Shown here: in pieces, positions 38,601 through 49,176 of the stretch
Layout of the letters: each line of letters opens with the position of its first letter
Numbering within the stretch: position 1 is the first letter of the stretch
The notes under the pieces: model-generated
Databases searched by the model: none
What the model saw: the letters and a program-made list of their open reading frames with translations, nothing else
What the model was told of the DNA's origin: nothing
Source: Bimastos eiseni
Taxonomy: Eukaryota; Annelida; Clitellata; Crassiclitellata; Lumbricidae
NCBI GenBank assembly: GCA_959347315.1
Contig: OY365811.1
Coordinates: 31,629,711 to 31,693,710 of the forward strand
Direction: 5' to 3'
Length of the DNA stretch: 64,000 bases
Program-made: the position numbers and the translations under genes

Positions 38601-39292
38601 GAGGTTCTGCATTCCGCTGGGATCGTTGACGAAATCCGAATCGGAAACAAAGATCGATGTCGATCGATTACTGTGCAACACGATCGATGACATCATCAGC
38701 TGACTTTCGATGATCGATAATTCTGTATCTATGCAACGGATGTGGTTAGTTGTCGTCTTCTGATACCTTCCGCGACTGTCGATGAACGACAGGCCCAGCC
38801 AGCTGCTTCGGAGGATCTGTACCGTGACCCTGTGGCACGGATCAACGGTGTTCACGGTTGAATTGACAAAGGTGCAGTTCGTTATCGTCAGACTCCCGTT
38901 CGAAAACCCCAACTCAACGTCGATAAAGTGAATATTCTCGTAGGCGATGCTTATCATGGTCGAGTTCCGCAGTGGTAGCTGTGTGGACCCGCTGGGTACT
39001 CCTGCCTCACCGGGGTTGTCCCCACCGTGGATACACAGAGGGCCTCTAGTGACGACAGCCCGACCGTTGTCACCCGTCAACGTCAGAGACTTATGCAGTC
39101 CGTTGGGAAGCACAGAGCATGTGACGTAGATTTGCGATTCAGAACCGTCGACGTGGATGACGTCATTGTCGGCAGTCTTTCGCGTCATGTAGTCGAGAGT
39201 TCTGCACGGGATCTCGCGAGATTGTCCGCAGAAACTGTCGTCAGTTCCTCTGTGTGATACGAACCAGTGTCGACCACTGACGGGAATTAATT
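32632..39292 (-). CDS. Orphan multi-pass membrane protein with beta-helix ectodomain (two exons seen)
   Basis: Exons in transcript order: 39292-38529 and 35505-32632 (stop TGA at 32634-32632). Donor CAG|GTTGGC and acceptor TTTAG|GTCCAT join NSLFQNQ to VHPSRVQS in frame, giving about 1210 residues. Order of parts: HWFVSHRGTDDSFCG near the start, typical of secreted pectin-lyase-fold proteins; repeated ITNCTF/IDNCRF/IRNCLF/IDNCTF strands to about residue 500; a Cys-rich module (CESCP, CTECPYGGQC, GRLCGRCQDGFSE) to about 670; then about eight hydrophobic helices from WMLPLAVTLGLIYVVLLAFL to the end, with the family-like DAQPYKDMPGNISGTVSAAA loop. A roughly 110-residue polar loop follows the first helix. 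Many sequons fit an extracellular N-terminus. Similar uncharacterised proteins occur in sea urchins, lancelets and molluscs; their function is unknown. The upstream signal-peptide exon was not found. Coding sequence is visibly GC-richer than its surroundings. Confidence 0.85.
36055..36145. repeat. CACTGTCTCGGTCTCG tandem-like repeat
   Basis: Three imperfect copies of a unit containing CACTGTCTCGGTCTCG, with CTTGGTGCCT between them. Diverged minisatellite or transposon fragment. Confidence 0.6.
36564..36760. repeat. Diverged minisatellite with TGTCATGAATAAAC core
   Basis: Roughly six units of about 30-35 bp share (T/G)TCATGAATAAACATCACC with much divergence. Old tandem array in the beta-helix gene intron. 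Confidence 0.6.
37110..37165 (+). mobile_element. L2-type 3' tail
   Basis: GAAGTGGTGCTATATAAATT preceded by ACGCCTCTGGTG. Partial LINE/SINE end. Confidence 0.45.
37656..37862 (+). mobile_element. tRNA-derived SINE, copy B
   Basis: Starts CACGGTGTCTGATCGGCTAG (box A region), then AGCGGGTTTAACCC (box B variant), GACCTTGGGCAAGTCCTTCG, and ends GGGGCGATATGAAATTT. Same family as the copies at 2205 and 42941, but in the opposite orientation to both. Confidence 0.75.
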
Positions 39293-39351
39293 CTAAAATG
39301 TACACAGATTGTTATTGCTACTTCCGCTCTTGCTTTCAGAAGGAAAGAGGC

Positions 39352-39485
39352 AGAACAACAAGAAGAAAAGTAAGTAGAAGAACAACAGCAACAACAAGAA
39401 CAGCGACAAGAAGAAGAAGAAGAAGAAGAATGAAAGAGATGATGATGATGACGACGACGATGATGATGATGATTATGATGATGAG
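39352..39485. repeat. Trinucleotide-rich tract (GAA, ACA, GAT)
   Basis: Successive runs of AGAAGAAG, ACAACA, AAGAAG and GATGATGAT/ACGACG immediately 5' of the second visible end of the beta-helix gene (transcript-upstream side). A further ACA/CAGA-rich stretch runs to about 39670. Confidence 0.9.
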
Positions 39486-40515
39486 ATAGAGAAGGCATAT
39501 TGCTCATGTTGTGTCTAGCAAAACAGAAAGACAAACAAACACAGATATGCATGCAGACACGCATGCATGCAAACATACACAGAGAGACGCACAAGTACAC
39601 AACCACACAGACAAAGACACAGGCAAAACGACAGACGCAAAGGCGCGAATGCACACAGCGAGAGACAGACAAGCAGTCGGGGAAGTTTTGCTTCATTGAG
39701 AATATCATTTTATGAACTAGAAATCACCAATTAAAAGTTTATTGACGATAAATCAGCAATTGGAAGTTTATAGGAAATCGCCTGACGTAATTGGATATAA
39801 TGGAAAAACCGACAGCGCAGTACAGACGGAATTGGTGATTGAGCCAGGAAATCCAAAACTCGGAGCATAAAGCCTAGACTGATTAAAATCCATGCGTCTC
39901 TGGTTTTAACCTTTGACCTCTATCACAGCAGTAAATTCACAAATCGATTTCGATAAATCGTCGTTCTACAACGTCCGACGGCAGTCTATCTACAGCGGTC
40001 AACTTCTTCCGCTGTGGGTTCTATGACCCAGACCGGATATTAGGCAACAGAGATGGCGTCTGCGACATCCGGTGATTCTTACTCAGCAGTAGCATAATCA
40101 GATGAGGCGCAGAATTGCCGCCATTAGCATCAGCAGGACAAGCGGTCAATCTCTTAGTCTGCATAAACTTCCTTTGTTCATTTGGAGTTAGCATTATCCT
40201 ATGATTACACAGCAGCAGATGCGGGCTATTGTCATTGTCTTGCGCCACTCAAACTTATCTTACTGGATATCTATTACCGTTACTTTTTCATCTTACATTA
40301 CATTAGCTTTTTTATCTCATGGTGACTTGATTTATCTTCCAGTACTCTGTTCCGATATCCTGCTATCCGACAGCGTCGTGCTTTCTCGCTGGCTGGTCCT
40401 GTGACCTGAAATGGTCGTCCAGTGGCAATGCGTTTCAAGCCTAAAGGTCAATCTGCCATGTTCTTATCTGGGCTTAAGGCTGTTCTGTTTGACCGAGATT
40501 GGCCTGGCAAAGTTT

Positions 40516-40572
40516 CTTAGTGGATGATCTGGAAGAGGCGCTATATAAAACTGCTGCAATAATAATATGATC
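40516..40572 (+). mobile_element. L2-type 3' tail
   Basis: GAAGAGGCGCTATATAAAAC followed by CTGCTGCAATAATAATA, the LINE/SINE hairpin and tail. Confidence 0.55.
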
Positions 40573-41607
40573 AGATGCTATACTATCTAATCTTGTATCA
40601 TTTCTCATCTATCTGAACTCAGCTTCTTTGAACTCATCTTTTTTTACCAGCGCTTTCTGTAGTCTCTGTGGCGTCTACTTGCTGCACCCAATGCAAGTTA
40701 GGAAGATCGTCGTTCATTGTGATCATTATGCAGTCCATACAGTAAGGATCACAATGCTAATATGGTGCCATAGAACTCATTGGGATTCAGTATACGGCGA
40801 ATGTCCCGGGTGATATACAGAGAAGGACTGTGAGATGGATGGAAAGAGTGAAGCAGACAGAGAACGCATTTGAGGAAGGCAAAAGCGGAGTGACGGAGGC
40901 AAGGAGGAATGGAGGTGAGTAGGAAGGGAAAGGGACTTCCAGGATTTCAATCCAGTTGGGCTGGTTTTATTGATCTAATTACCATCTATTTCTCATTCGA
41001 GGTAAAGGATTAGCCTTTCCTCGACCATTCGGATAGAATTAGTGCAATCGAGCGTGTCCTTTCTCTTCGTCTGAGCAGCCACGCATTGCTGTCCACGGAT
41101 CCATCGCCTGAAATGATAAAGGAGGTCGTCTTGGGAGGACAAAACCAGACGCCGCTGACATCGATAGCAGCGACTCCTTCAATGCTGGTTGGCAAAGGTC
41201 GTGTCTGGCTGAATACAGACCATTATCGCATTCATCTAATGTAATATTTATCACCGGATTTAAACGCACGACATAAAGCAACGTCAGTTACACATATAGC
41301 TTAAACACCAGCGCTATATCAAATCAACTCCGTTATAGACAAATTGTTTCGACCGTTCCAGGTCAAAATCCAGGGAGGTCAAACAGAGGAGACATCAGCA
41401 GCAGCAGCCATAGCAGTAGCATTGTCGTCGTCGTCATCAATATCATCTTCATCATCACCATGCAATGAATCTAAGAATCGCACAGAACATCACAAGCGTT
41501 TATTATAATAAAGCGTCGATATTGTTAATAATTTATGTACTGCTCTTATGGAGCTCAGAAAAATCCATCCTCTGCAACTAACAATCACGGTTTAACGATC
41601 TGGACTT

Positions 41608-41652
41608 CCATAGTTAGACTCTGATGGTAATATTATCCGAGTCTAACTATGG
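41608..41652. repeat. 14-bp perfect inverted repeat (17-base loop)
   Basis: CCATAGTTAGACTC pairs with GAGTCTAACTATGG. Two more flanking bases pair if one G is bulged. Could be a foldback MITE or an RNA hairpin. Confidence 0.8.
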
Positions 41653-42940
41653 GAACTATAACTATACATTTTATGCACTCAGTAATTGGTCTGGTGTGTG
41701 TGGCTGAGGATTCCACACATGCATAGGGCCTACGTACATCCGGGTCTGACTTATTTTCCGCAGCCTCCAATATATAGGCTAATGAGCATTGCTCATTATA
41801 TATATAAAGCCGAGTTGTGATATGTGGTTGGAATCGTGGCAGAAAAGACCTCGGGCAGGAACATAAACTGTGAAAAACTGTCTGGACAGGCTATAGACCA
41901 GTGTGGTTCCACTCGCCCTGAAACGCCACAATCTTTATAGCGTATAATATATAATGGATAGGGGTGCGCATGAAGTGTGACGCCAATCGATCCATGGGGG
42001 GCATTGGCATAATACGCACTGATGCAGCCTTTAGCCAGCAACGAGACCGATGGCTTTCATCTCGATGGCTTTCGTTAGCCATTTCATGGCGTCCGGTGAT
42101 TGACGCTTGCGGCGTAATCCGAGTGAATGCAATGATGAATGCATAGTAATGCAAACAACAGAACGCAGTTACAGTTGAGCATACATGTATAATAATGGCT
42201 CGTTGTGCGTCAATACAGAGAAGTAATTCAAATAAGCGCCAAAACAAAATTTTGGTCCTACGCACAGAAGGGGAAATAACAATTGCATCACCCTGCAAAA
42301 AACTAAAACACGGTTTTACACATTTGAAAATAAGTTTTCTTATTAATGTCACTCAAATAATTTTCTAAACAAGCATAGGCCTATATGTTAAGATACACAC
42401 ATTGGGAGTACGGACGGAATAGACCTGCATCCTGTAATCCATCATTATACGAATTTTAATACACCATAATTATTATTATATATAAATATATATATAATGT
42501 ATATATGTATAAATACACTATCCTTATAAAAGACATCATTATAGCCGGATTCTGATGTAAGACGGTGGAGCACGTGGATTTAATGCTTAGCTCAGCTTCA
42601 TAAAACGAGCTCATTATAGGGAGGGGGTCCTTGATAGCGCCAAAAGAGACAGCGGTATATAAGGCGAGTCGGATTCTCATGCAATGTTAATGTGTTCGAA
42701 GAAGATGATTGACTTCGGGTCAATCTGGTTGTGACGAGAGCGCTACGTAAATAATGGATTCCACATAAGACAACAACTGGGCTCGGGTGAATTGAATGCA
42801 ACAGGTCTCCGTGGAGCCTTTGATGTCGCCGCCCATTCATTTTAATTTCATCACCTGCTTCTTGGAAGTTTATGGAATATGAGTTTTATTTTGATCCATT
42901 GGAAGGTGAAAGTGTTACGTTATAACACAAAACAACTGTC

Positions 42941-43146
42941 ATTTGATATCGCCCTTCTTACAGTTTAGTTCAGAAGTGCACACACGCCTTGACGGCGCTA
43001 TTGCAGTTGTAATGCAGAGCAATTGTGCGCGACGGACTTGCTCAAGGTCCCTACACAGTGACGCCCCGGACGAGGCTCGAACCCGCGCACACATCGCACA
43101 CTGAGCGCTACGGGCCGACCACTCTAACCAATCAGCCACCATGCCA
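42941..43146 (-). mobile_element. tRNA-derived SINE, copy C
   Basis: In reverse complement: a head with GGTGGCTGATTGGTTAGAG, box B GGGTTCGAGCC, GGGACCTTGAGCAAGTCC, AATTGCTCTGCATTAC, and the end GGGCGATATCAAAT. It is the least decayed of the three copies, so the best guide to the family consensus. Confidence 0.8.
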
Positions 43147-44344
43147 CACTTTTGCGTCATGTCTTGTTATCCTTATGTCGTGCTAAGCTAATAGTACTTG
43201 TGATAGCAGCTACAATTGTAACGGAATTAGAAAGAGAGCATTTATGTGGCGCCTCTTTAAGCATAGTGCTTATCCAGATGATCGATCATCCACAGAATGA
43301 GTCTTTAGCCGGTCTCGCCATCGATGACTGATGAATCTGTCTTTTGATTCATAAGTTTTCTAGAAAATATTGCAGAACCATAATTGTATCGTTATCGAAA
43401 CGTGGATTACAATCACGTCTCTGTATTACGCAGAACCATGTACCAACTGTCTCTTTGCAACGGTTTTTTAACATACGTAAGACCATAATTATTGTATCAA
43501 CCGGTGATTGAAGCTAGTGGCGGTGCAGAGAGATTTTAGGACGTACTGAGTTCCGGTAGAAGGAATTATGTTTTTCATATTTTCTTTCTTGTATCGACCA
43601 ACAGACAGTCCTGAAAATATGTAAGTGACTGACATACAGTGCTGGCAGGGATTCGTTCCCTAGATATCTGAACATCTATGTATAATCGTCCATTCCTCCA
43701 CTTTGTTGCTTCGATTCCTTTTTGGTTGCTTTGACATCCACTCCTAGCACCTCCGTTCCAATATAATTTTCTCTCTTTTGTTTTCTTTTCCTACTCCTCC
43801 TCCATTTCCCAATAATCGTGCAATTTTTCACTCTTTTAGAGCTCCTCACACACTCTTTCAGTCGGGTTTTTACTTCATCAGTAAATTGCGACCAACAGAG
43901 CGGAGTAGATTGTCGTGAGAGAGAAGCACAAGTTCGGCCTACGTCGTCAGTAAAGATACATGGAAGCCCAAGAGAATAATACACAAGAACGACGACTTTT
44001 CCCGTCTTTCGCACTTCCGTCTGCATCCGATGAATGCGTTTGTGTCTCCAGCCATATAACATTTGAGCCATTCCACGCTTTATGACCCGGAGTGAAAAGC
44101 TGTTAATTTGAGAACATTGGACGTAATGCTGAGCGAAAGTCAGATGGAACTGAATTAGAGGAACAAAAGAAGCGACGAAAGAAAGCGAAACTACAGAGAG
44201 CGTCCGTCTGAAATGACACAGAAACAGCGAGGGAGAGACACAGAAGCATACAGAGACTGGGACATTCAGAGATCAAGCAAAAGACTTATGGGTAATAATT
44301 TAGGATTGTAGGATTACATGGGGACTAACTGGAACATGTAGAGG

Positions 44345-44462
44345 AGGATTGGAGAGGAAGGGAAACAAAATGACGGCAGAGGAGGAAGGAAAGAAGGAAG
44401 TAAGAATGGGAAAGAAGAAGGGAACGAAACAAAGAAAGAAGGATGAAAAGAAAGAAAGAAGA
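44345..44462. repeat. Purine-only-like GGAA/GAAA tract
   Basis: About 120 bases that are almost entirely A and G on the + strand. Such homopurine runs can form triplex (H-DNA). Confidence 0.8.
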
Positions 44463-44557
44463 TACTGAGGAGAGGAAGATGATCTTTCAACTTTCAGACG
44501 GCCATTCTCTGTATGTTTGTTTTTTCTATGTATTTCTATAGCGCCGTCTCATGTTAC

Positions 44558-44620
44558 ACCTCTCTCGTGTTTCTAACTCCGTTCCATGTCAGGGAATTGA
44601 GTTAGAAACACGAGAGAGGT
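44558..44620. repeat. 22-bp perfect inverted repeat (19-base loop)
   Basis: Arms 44558-44579 and 44599-44620 (core CTCTCGTGTTTCTAACTC) are exact reverse complements. It is next to TTTCTATAGCGCCGTCTC, which in reverse complement looks like an L2-type GGCGCTATAGAAA tail, so it may be the end of a retroelement. Confidence 0.85.
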
Positions 44621-45557
44621 ACATAGAGAAAATATTCTCCCGTATATGCCTACATTTGTGTGCGTCATGTAATTGAGCATGGCATGGTTACACTCTTATA
44701 GGCTACCCCTAGGGAAATAAACGGTCTCGCTTGGTTCCTTCTCTTATCCTCGCATTCGTCCATTCCTAGTCCTGTGGAAGAGATCCTGATCGGCGTACAA
44801 CCTGGAAACCGCTCAGTTCCGGCTCTCACCCGCTTTGGAGAAACTTCCTCCCAATAAGCAGGCCAGACATCGTCTTAGCGACCTTAGCTGCCCCGTTGTG
44901 TGCATACACAGTCCGATCTGAGAAAACTATGGAACGCAAACCGAACCTCCACGCGTCCTCGAGATTTTATCGATATTGTGACCACCAGAATCTTCAAGGA
45001 TGTCGCCCGCTGAACCCCATAGACAAGAAAAGGCTATTCCGTCGCCTCCGCTGTTTGACGAAAATCATCTCCCAGAACTTGGTCTTATTGGGGCTTATCC
45101 TGTTTTAGCTGGCCCAGGCAGACATACGATTTAACTCATGACAACCGTGTCCCTCATGGAAGAACCTAGCAACAGGTTCGTGTTGATTGAATTTCCCCCA
45201 TCTTACTGTCATGATGTAATTGGTGCAAATCCTAGGCGCAGATGACGCCTTCAGAGCCTTTGACCGCGTATGATCACCATCCAATGTACCCTTTTTTGGT
45301 GGTCGTGCAAGAAGTTCACCACCCCAGTTATAACTGCTGTCTGGGATGTCATATTGGCTGCCAAAAGGCAGACTTCCGGATAGTGTCGAGTGTCTTTGAG
45401 AGGTCGAGACATATAATGACAGAATAATCCTTCTCCGAAGCAGTTGTGTGCTCTGATGTAACAGATGGATGATGGGATGGCGGCTGTGGTTGAGTCGGTC
45501 AGTAAAAATGCGAAGGGGTCTTCCATAATAACTCTCATCGTCTTCTCTTCGAAAGAT

Positions 45558-46084
45558 TATGTATGTATATATCTATATATGTATGCATGTATGTCTGTAT
45601 ATATGTATGTATGTATGTATGTATGTGTGTATGCATGTATGTATGCATGTATGTATGTACGTACGTACGTATGTATGCATGTATCTATGTACGTACGTAT
45701 GTATGTATGTACGCATGTATGTATGTAAGTATGTATGTATGTATGCATGTATGTATGTATGCATGTATGTATGTATGTGTGTGTATGTGTGTATGTATTT
45801 ATGTATGTATTTATGTACGCATGTATGTAAGTATTTATGTATGCATGTATGTATGTATGCATGTGTGTATGTATGTATGTACGTACGTATGTATGTATGT
45901 ATGTATGTATGTATGTGTGTATGTATGTATGCATGTACGTATGTATGTATGTATGTGTGTATGTATGTATGTATGCATGTATGTATGTATGTATGCATGT
46001 ATGCATGTATGTATGTATGTGTGTATGTATGTATGTATGCATGTATGTATGTATGTATGCATGTATGCATGTATGTATGTATAT
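45558..46084. repeat. (TATG)n microsatellite of about 525 bp
   Basis: Near-continuous GTAT tetramers with GCATGTAT, GTACGTAC and GTGTGTAT variants. It opens long false reading frames on both strands (MYVCMYVC and YIHTYIHT peptides). Confidence 0.98.
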
Positions 46085-46089
46085 GGGTA

Positions 46090-47954
46090 TTGCATGTATG
46101 TCTGTATTATTATTTCTGTCCTTCTGCCTCTCTTTCTTTGTGAGTGTTTATACTCTATGGCTATCTTTGCATCCATCAGTCTTTGTAGCCATCAGTCAGA
46201 CTGTTTGTCCGTTTATCATCGGCCAGGATAAGATTTGCAAATCAGATTAATCCTGTTGTTCGATTGAACGCAGAGTCCATCAGACAGTGAGCTACGTCAC
46301 CAGCGGTCGATTCTCAGCAGACTGGATGACCATAATATCAACCAAGAGCTCCCCTCAACCAAAATTTGTATGCAACGATCAGATGCAGTCGTATACACTT
46401 AGGCGACGCTTTTCTCATATATATAGTGTATTATAGAGCATATTATATATATGTATATATAAACTCTGTATGAGACTCGCAAAACGATGGCGAAAACATT
46501 GAACTGTTGAAATGGTTGACTAACCCATTTCCAAGAGATATCAAAACAATGCTTTACAAATATGAAAGATGGCAAACGTTAGGACGTTAGGAAATGGCTT
46601 AAAATATTTATAATTTGATACTCATTTCATGTTCATACTGTAAAGTTGATACATACAGTTATCAGACAAAAGTGATTGCTTGTATACCGCAATGTTCGGT
46701 CGTTCGACCACTGATGCCTTGCAACGATAAGCCTAAGTCGAAATCATTTTGAGGTCTGCAGCTTCTGAATTTTCAGGAAGCATCGGTCAGAATGCGACCA
46801 TAATTCTGTCCATTCTGTCTCAACCATGAATGGGTTTCCGCTGGTCATTTCTTGGTCTGCTCGGTCAGTTTTGGTCAGTTCTTGGTGGTCTTTTATTGTG
46901 ATCGACCGGTACCTGAAAACGCTCTTCTATCAGTTCTATGATGTAATTTACGATGCAATTACAGTAGAGAATATCGTTCAAATGCAAGGTTCTTAACGGT
47001 CAATTAAATGTTTATGTTAGCCCAAACCACCCTTGGAACTACACCCCCTACCATTCTCCCGATCAGTGTCTTTAAATCTCCGTCACAAGAACAATGAGCA
47101 GAAGAAAATTAGAAGAAATAGAAGAAATCCATCAATAGGGAAAATTAAGTATAAACTGATGTGAGTTTAATGGTATCTAGAGTAGCAAATATTTGAGATG
47201 ATAGCGATAATATTAGTGATTGCGATAGTTTAAATTTTTTTAAAGTAGTATTGGAAGTGTTGGTGGTGGTGGTGGGGGGAAGTTGGGGGTAATAGTAGCA
47301 GTAGTAATAGTATTATTAGTTGTAGTAGATGACGAAGTACAATGACCATAACAAGTAGCTGCAACAAAGGCTACATCAGCAGAAGTAGGACTAGTAGTAG
47401 CAGCATGACTATAAAAATTGCAGAACAACAGTCATCATGATAGGCCTCACTGGACACGATGATGACTCAGTCGTGACATCGTGACGGAAGCCCTTTGGCG
47501 ATGCAGAAGTCAGAATGAAGCAGCTCTCATTTAATTTCATATAATATGGGAACAAAAGCTTCGCTTGTAATTAACAGAAGCACCAGTAGCAGTAACCTTG
47601 GTGACTGATGAGAGTAAAAATACTCCGCATCACGCCTCACAGAAGCCATGAATTGACATTTGTTCCTGTAGTACTGCATCGTTCAATGTGAATATCAGTG
47701 GCAACATACGAGACGACAAGACCAGGGCAGTAAGAGATCAGGACCGACAGAATTGGTGAGTCAGAAAGACATGGAGTCAGACATGGAGATACCAAAACAT
47801 AAACTGAGAGAGACAGAGACACAAAGTCGATGACAGGGACGGAATCAAAGTATGAGACAGAATTCAATGCTTTGAACGAATTTTTTTTTACTCATAATCA
47901 TCGAGTTTCTATAATAGTAACTCAATTCAGTATAATATATAGATAAATATTTTT
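46090..47954. other. Non-coding stretch
   Basis: No exon recognised. It contains short GGTCAGTTCTTGGT repeats near 46860 and a GTA/GTT-rich tract near 47265-47405. Confidence 0.5.
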
Positions 47955-47974
47955 GTAATGATAATAATAATAAT

Positions 47975-48023
47975 ACTGGTAATAATAATAATAAGAATAA
48001 TAATAATTATTATTATTACCAGT
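47975..48023. repeat. 18-bp inverted repeat from AAT microsatellite
   Basis: ACTGGTAATAATAATAAT (47975-47992) pairs with ATTATTATTATTACCAGT (48006-48023). Unique ACTGGT/ACCAGT ends bracket the simple repeat. Confidence 0.85.
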
Positions 48024-48087
48024 TGTGCACTGATATTATTAATTTTGCACTGGTCCCTTTTGTCTGGTTAGTCCTCTTATTAATAAC

Positions 48088-48200
48088 AATTTGTCTGGAA
48101 TGGCCTCGTCTGGATAACACGTCGATTATTTCGTTGGCTTTTAATAGCACCTTTTCTTCCATACAAGAAGACGAGGCCTGACCCTCCAGACAAATAATTC
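48088..48200. repeat. Foldback element with about 30-bp arms
   Basis: AATTTGTCTGGAATGGCCTC... near 48088-48114 is the imperfect reverse complement of ...GAGGCCTGACCCTCCAGACA near 48167-48198, with GGCCTCGTCT/AGACGAGGCC exact. About 50 bases of loop. Confidence 0.65.
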
Positions 48201-48257
48201 GGCACAATAGTAGTAGTTTCTAAGTCCCTGGGGAACGAAGTACCTCAGGGTAAAAAG

Positions 48258-48288
<31 letters not shown>
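48258..48288. repeat. (AAT)n microsatellite
   Basis: Ten AAT units abutting the left end of the solo LTR. Confidence 0.95.
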
Positions 48289-48290
<2 letters not shown>

Positions 48291-49092
48291 TAACGGTTTA
48301 GAGGTACGCCTACTAGTGTCGGCCTGCTGTAGTGTCTGCCTGTTGTGTACACCTGTCTACTGTGTTCTTTCTACTGTGGTATCTACCTGTTGTATACACT
48401 TATCTACTATCTACTGTAATCCATCTACTATCTGCTGTAGATATCTACTATCTACTGTATCCCATCTACTGTAGTCTATCTACTATCTACTGTAGATATC
48501 TACTTCTACTGTATCCTATCTACTGTGTATTATCTACTATCTACTGTGTAGTCTCTACTGTCTACTGTCTCCTATCTACTGTGTATCATCTACTATCTAC
48601 AGCAAATTAGTATAAAAGGAATTCGCCTGGAAGATTGTCATCGTCGTTGTCGCCTGGGAATCGTCGTCGTCGTCGTCTGGAGATCGTCATCGGGGAGCCT
48701 TGTAGATTCGGCCTCGGCCTTTCAGTCTCGGCTCCTAAGAAGCACGAATAGTCGTCGTAGATTTGCGATAGTCGCCGTCAACCATTGACGTAGCATTGCA
48801 GTTACTCGTTAGTTATCGACGCAGGGCGTATTGAGGGAGTGAGATACGGACTGTTTCCGAATCGGCGCACTACAGAAGTATTGTTTTCCGTTGTATATTA
48901 AAAGAAGATTATCGAACAAGCGTGTCTTATTCCAAGCGTCATCCAGAAAGGAGCTATTTAAACCTTAAGTGGTTAATCTTCAGCACACCACTGAAGCCTT
49001 ACTCAGCGGACTGCAACTCGAACTACCCCCATATCGGACGGGGCTGCAAGTCGTCATCCTGGTCACTGTCGAATAGGCCCCGTTCCGTTACA
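48289..49092. mobile_element. Solo LTR, Gypsy-like, about 804 bp
   Basis: Starts TGTAACGG and ends CCGTTACA: an 8-bp perfect inverted terminal repeat with the TG...CA ends of LTRs. ATAA flanks both sides, a possible 4-bp target duplication, but this lies inside an AAT microsatellite so it is weak evidence. Inside, GTATAAAAG near 48611 is a good TATA box and ATATTAAAAG near 48897 a possible poly(A) signal. The U3 part upstream of the TATA box is filled with CTACTATCTACTGTA repeats. No internal gag-pol is present. Confidence 0.7.
48345..48603. repeat. CTACTATCTACTGTA minisatellite in LTR
   Basis: About 15-20 degenerate units (TCTACTATCTACTGTA, TCTACTGTGTATTATC and similar) directly upstream of the TATA box, in the position of U3 enhancer repeats. 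Confidence 0.8.
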
Positions 49093-49136
49093 ATAATAAT
49101 AATAATAAAAAAAAAAATAATAATAATAATAATAGA

Positions 49137-49174
<38 letters not shown>
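49093..49174. repeat. (AAT)n microsatellite
   Basis: AAT units with an A-rich interruption, abutting the right end of the LTR. The LTR therefore appears to have inserted into a pre-existing AAT array. Confidence 0.95.

Positions 49175-49176
<2 letters not shown>

Larger units (their letters stand above)
39293..45550. other. Region upstream of the beta-helix gene, no supported gene
   Basis: It should contain the missing first exon and promoter of the beta-helix gene, but I could not recognise them. It holds a SINE, two inverted repeats and a purine-rich tract. The longest non-repetitive open frame is 131 codons on the minus strand (43676-44071), basic in its second half and matching nothing I know. 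Confidence 0.4.

Noticed and set aside
41010..41281. Minus-strand frame with SIEGVAAIDVSGVWFCPPKT, superficially WD-repeat-like
   Set aside because: Only one short segment, no GH/WD periodicity, and an in-frame stop soon after.
43676..44071. 131-codon minus-strand ORF
   Set aside because: No recognisable domain and no supporting splice context; a length near what chance allows in 64 kb. Mentioned only in the regional note.
45557..46250. Several long ORFs (MYVCMYVC on +, IHTYIHTY on -)
   Set aside because: Translations of a (TATG)n microsatellite; they are open in several frames because the repeat lacks stop codons.
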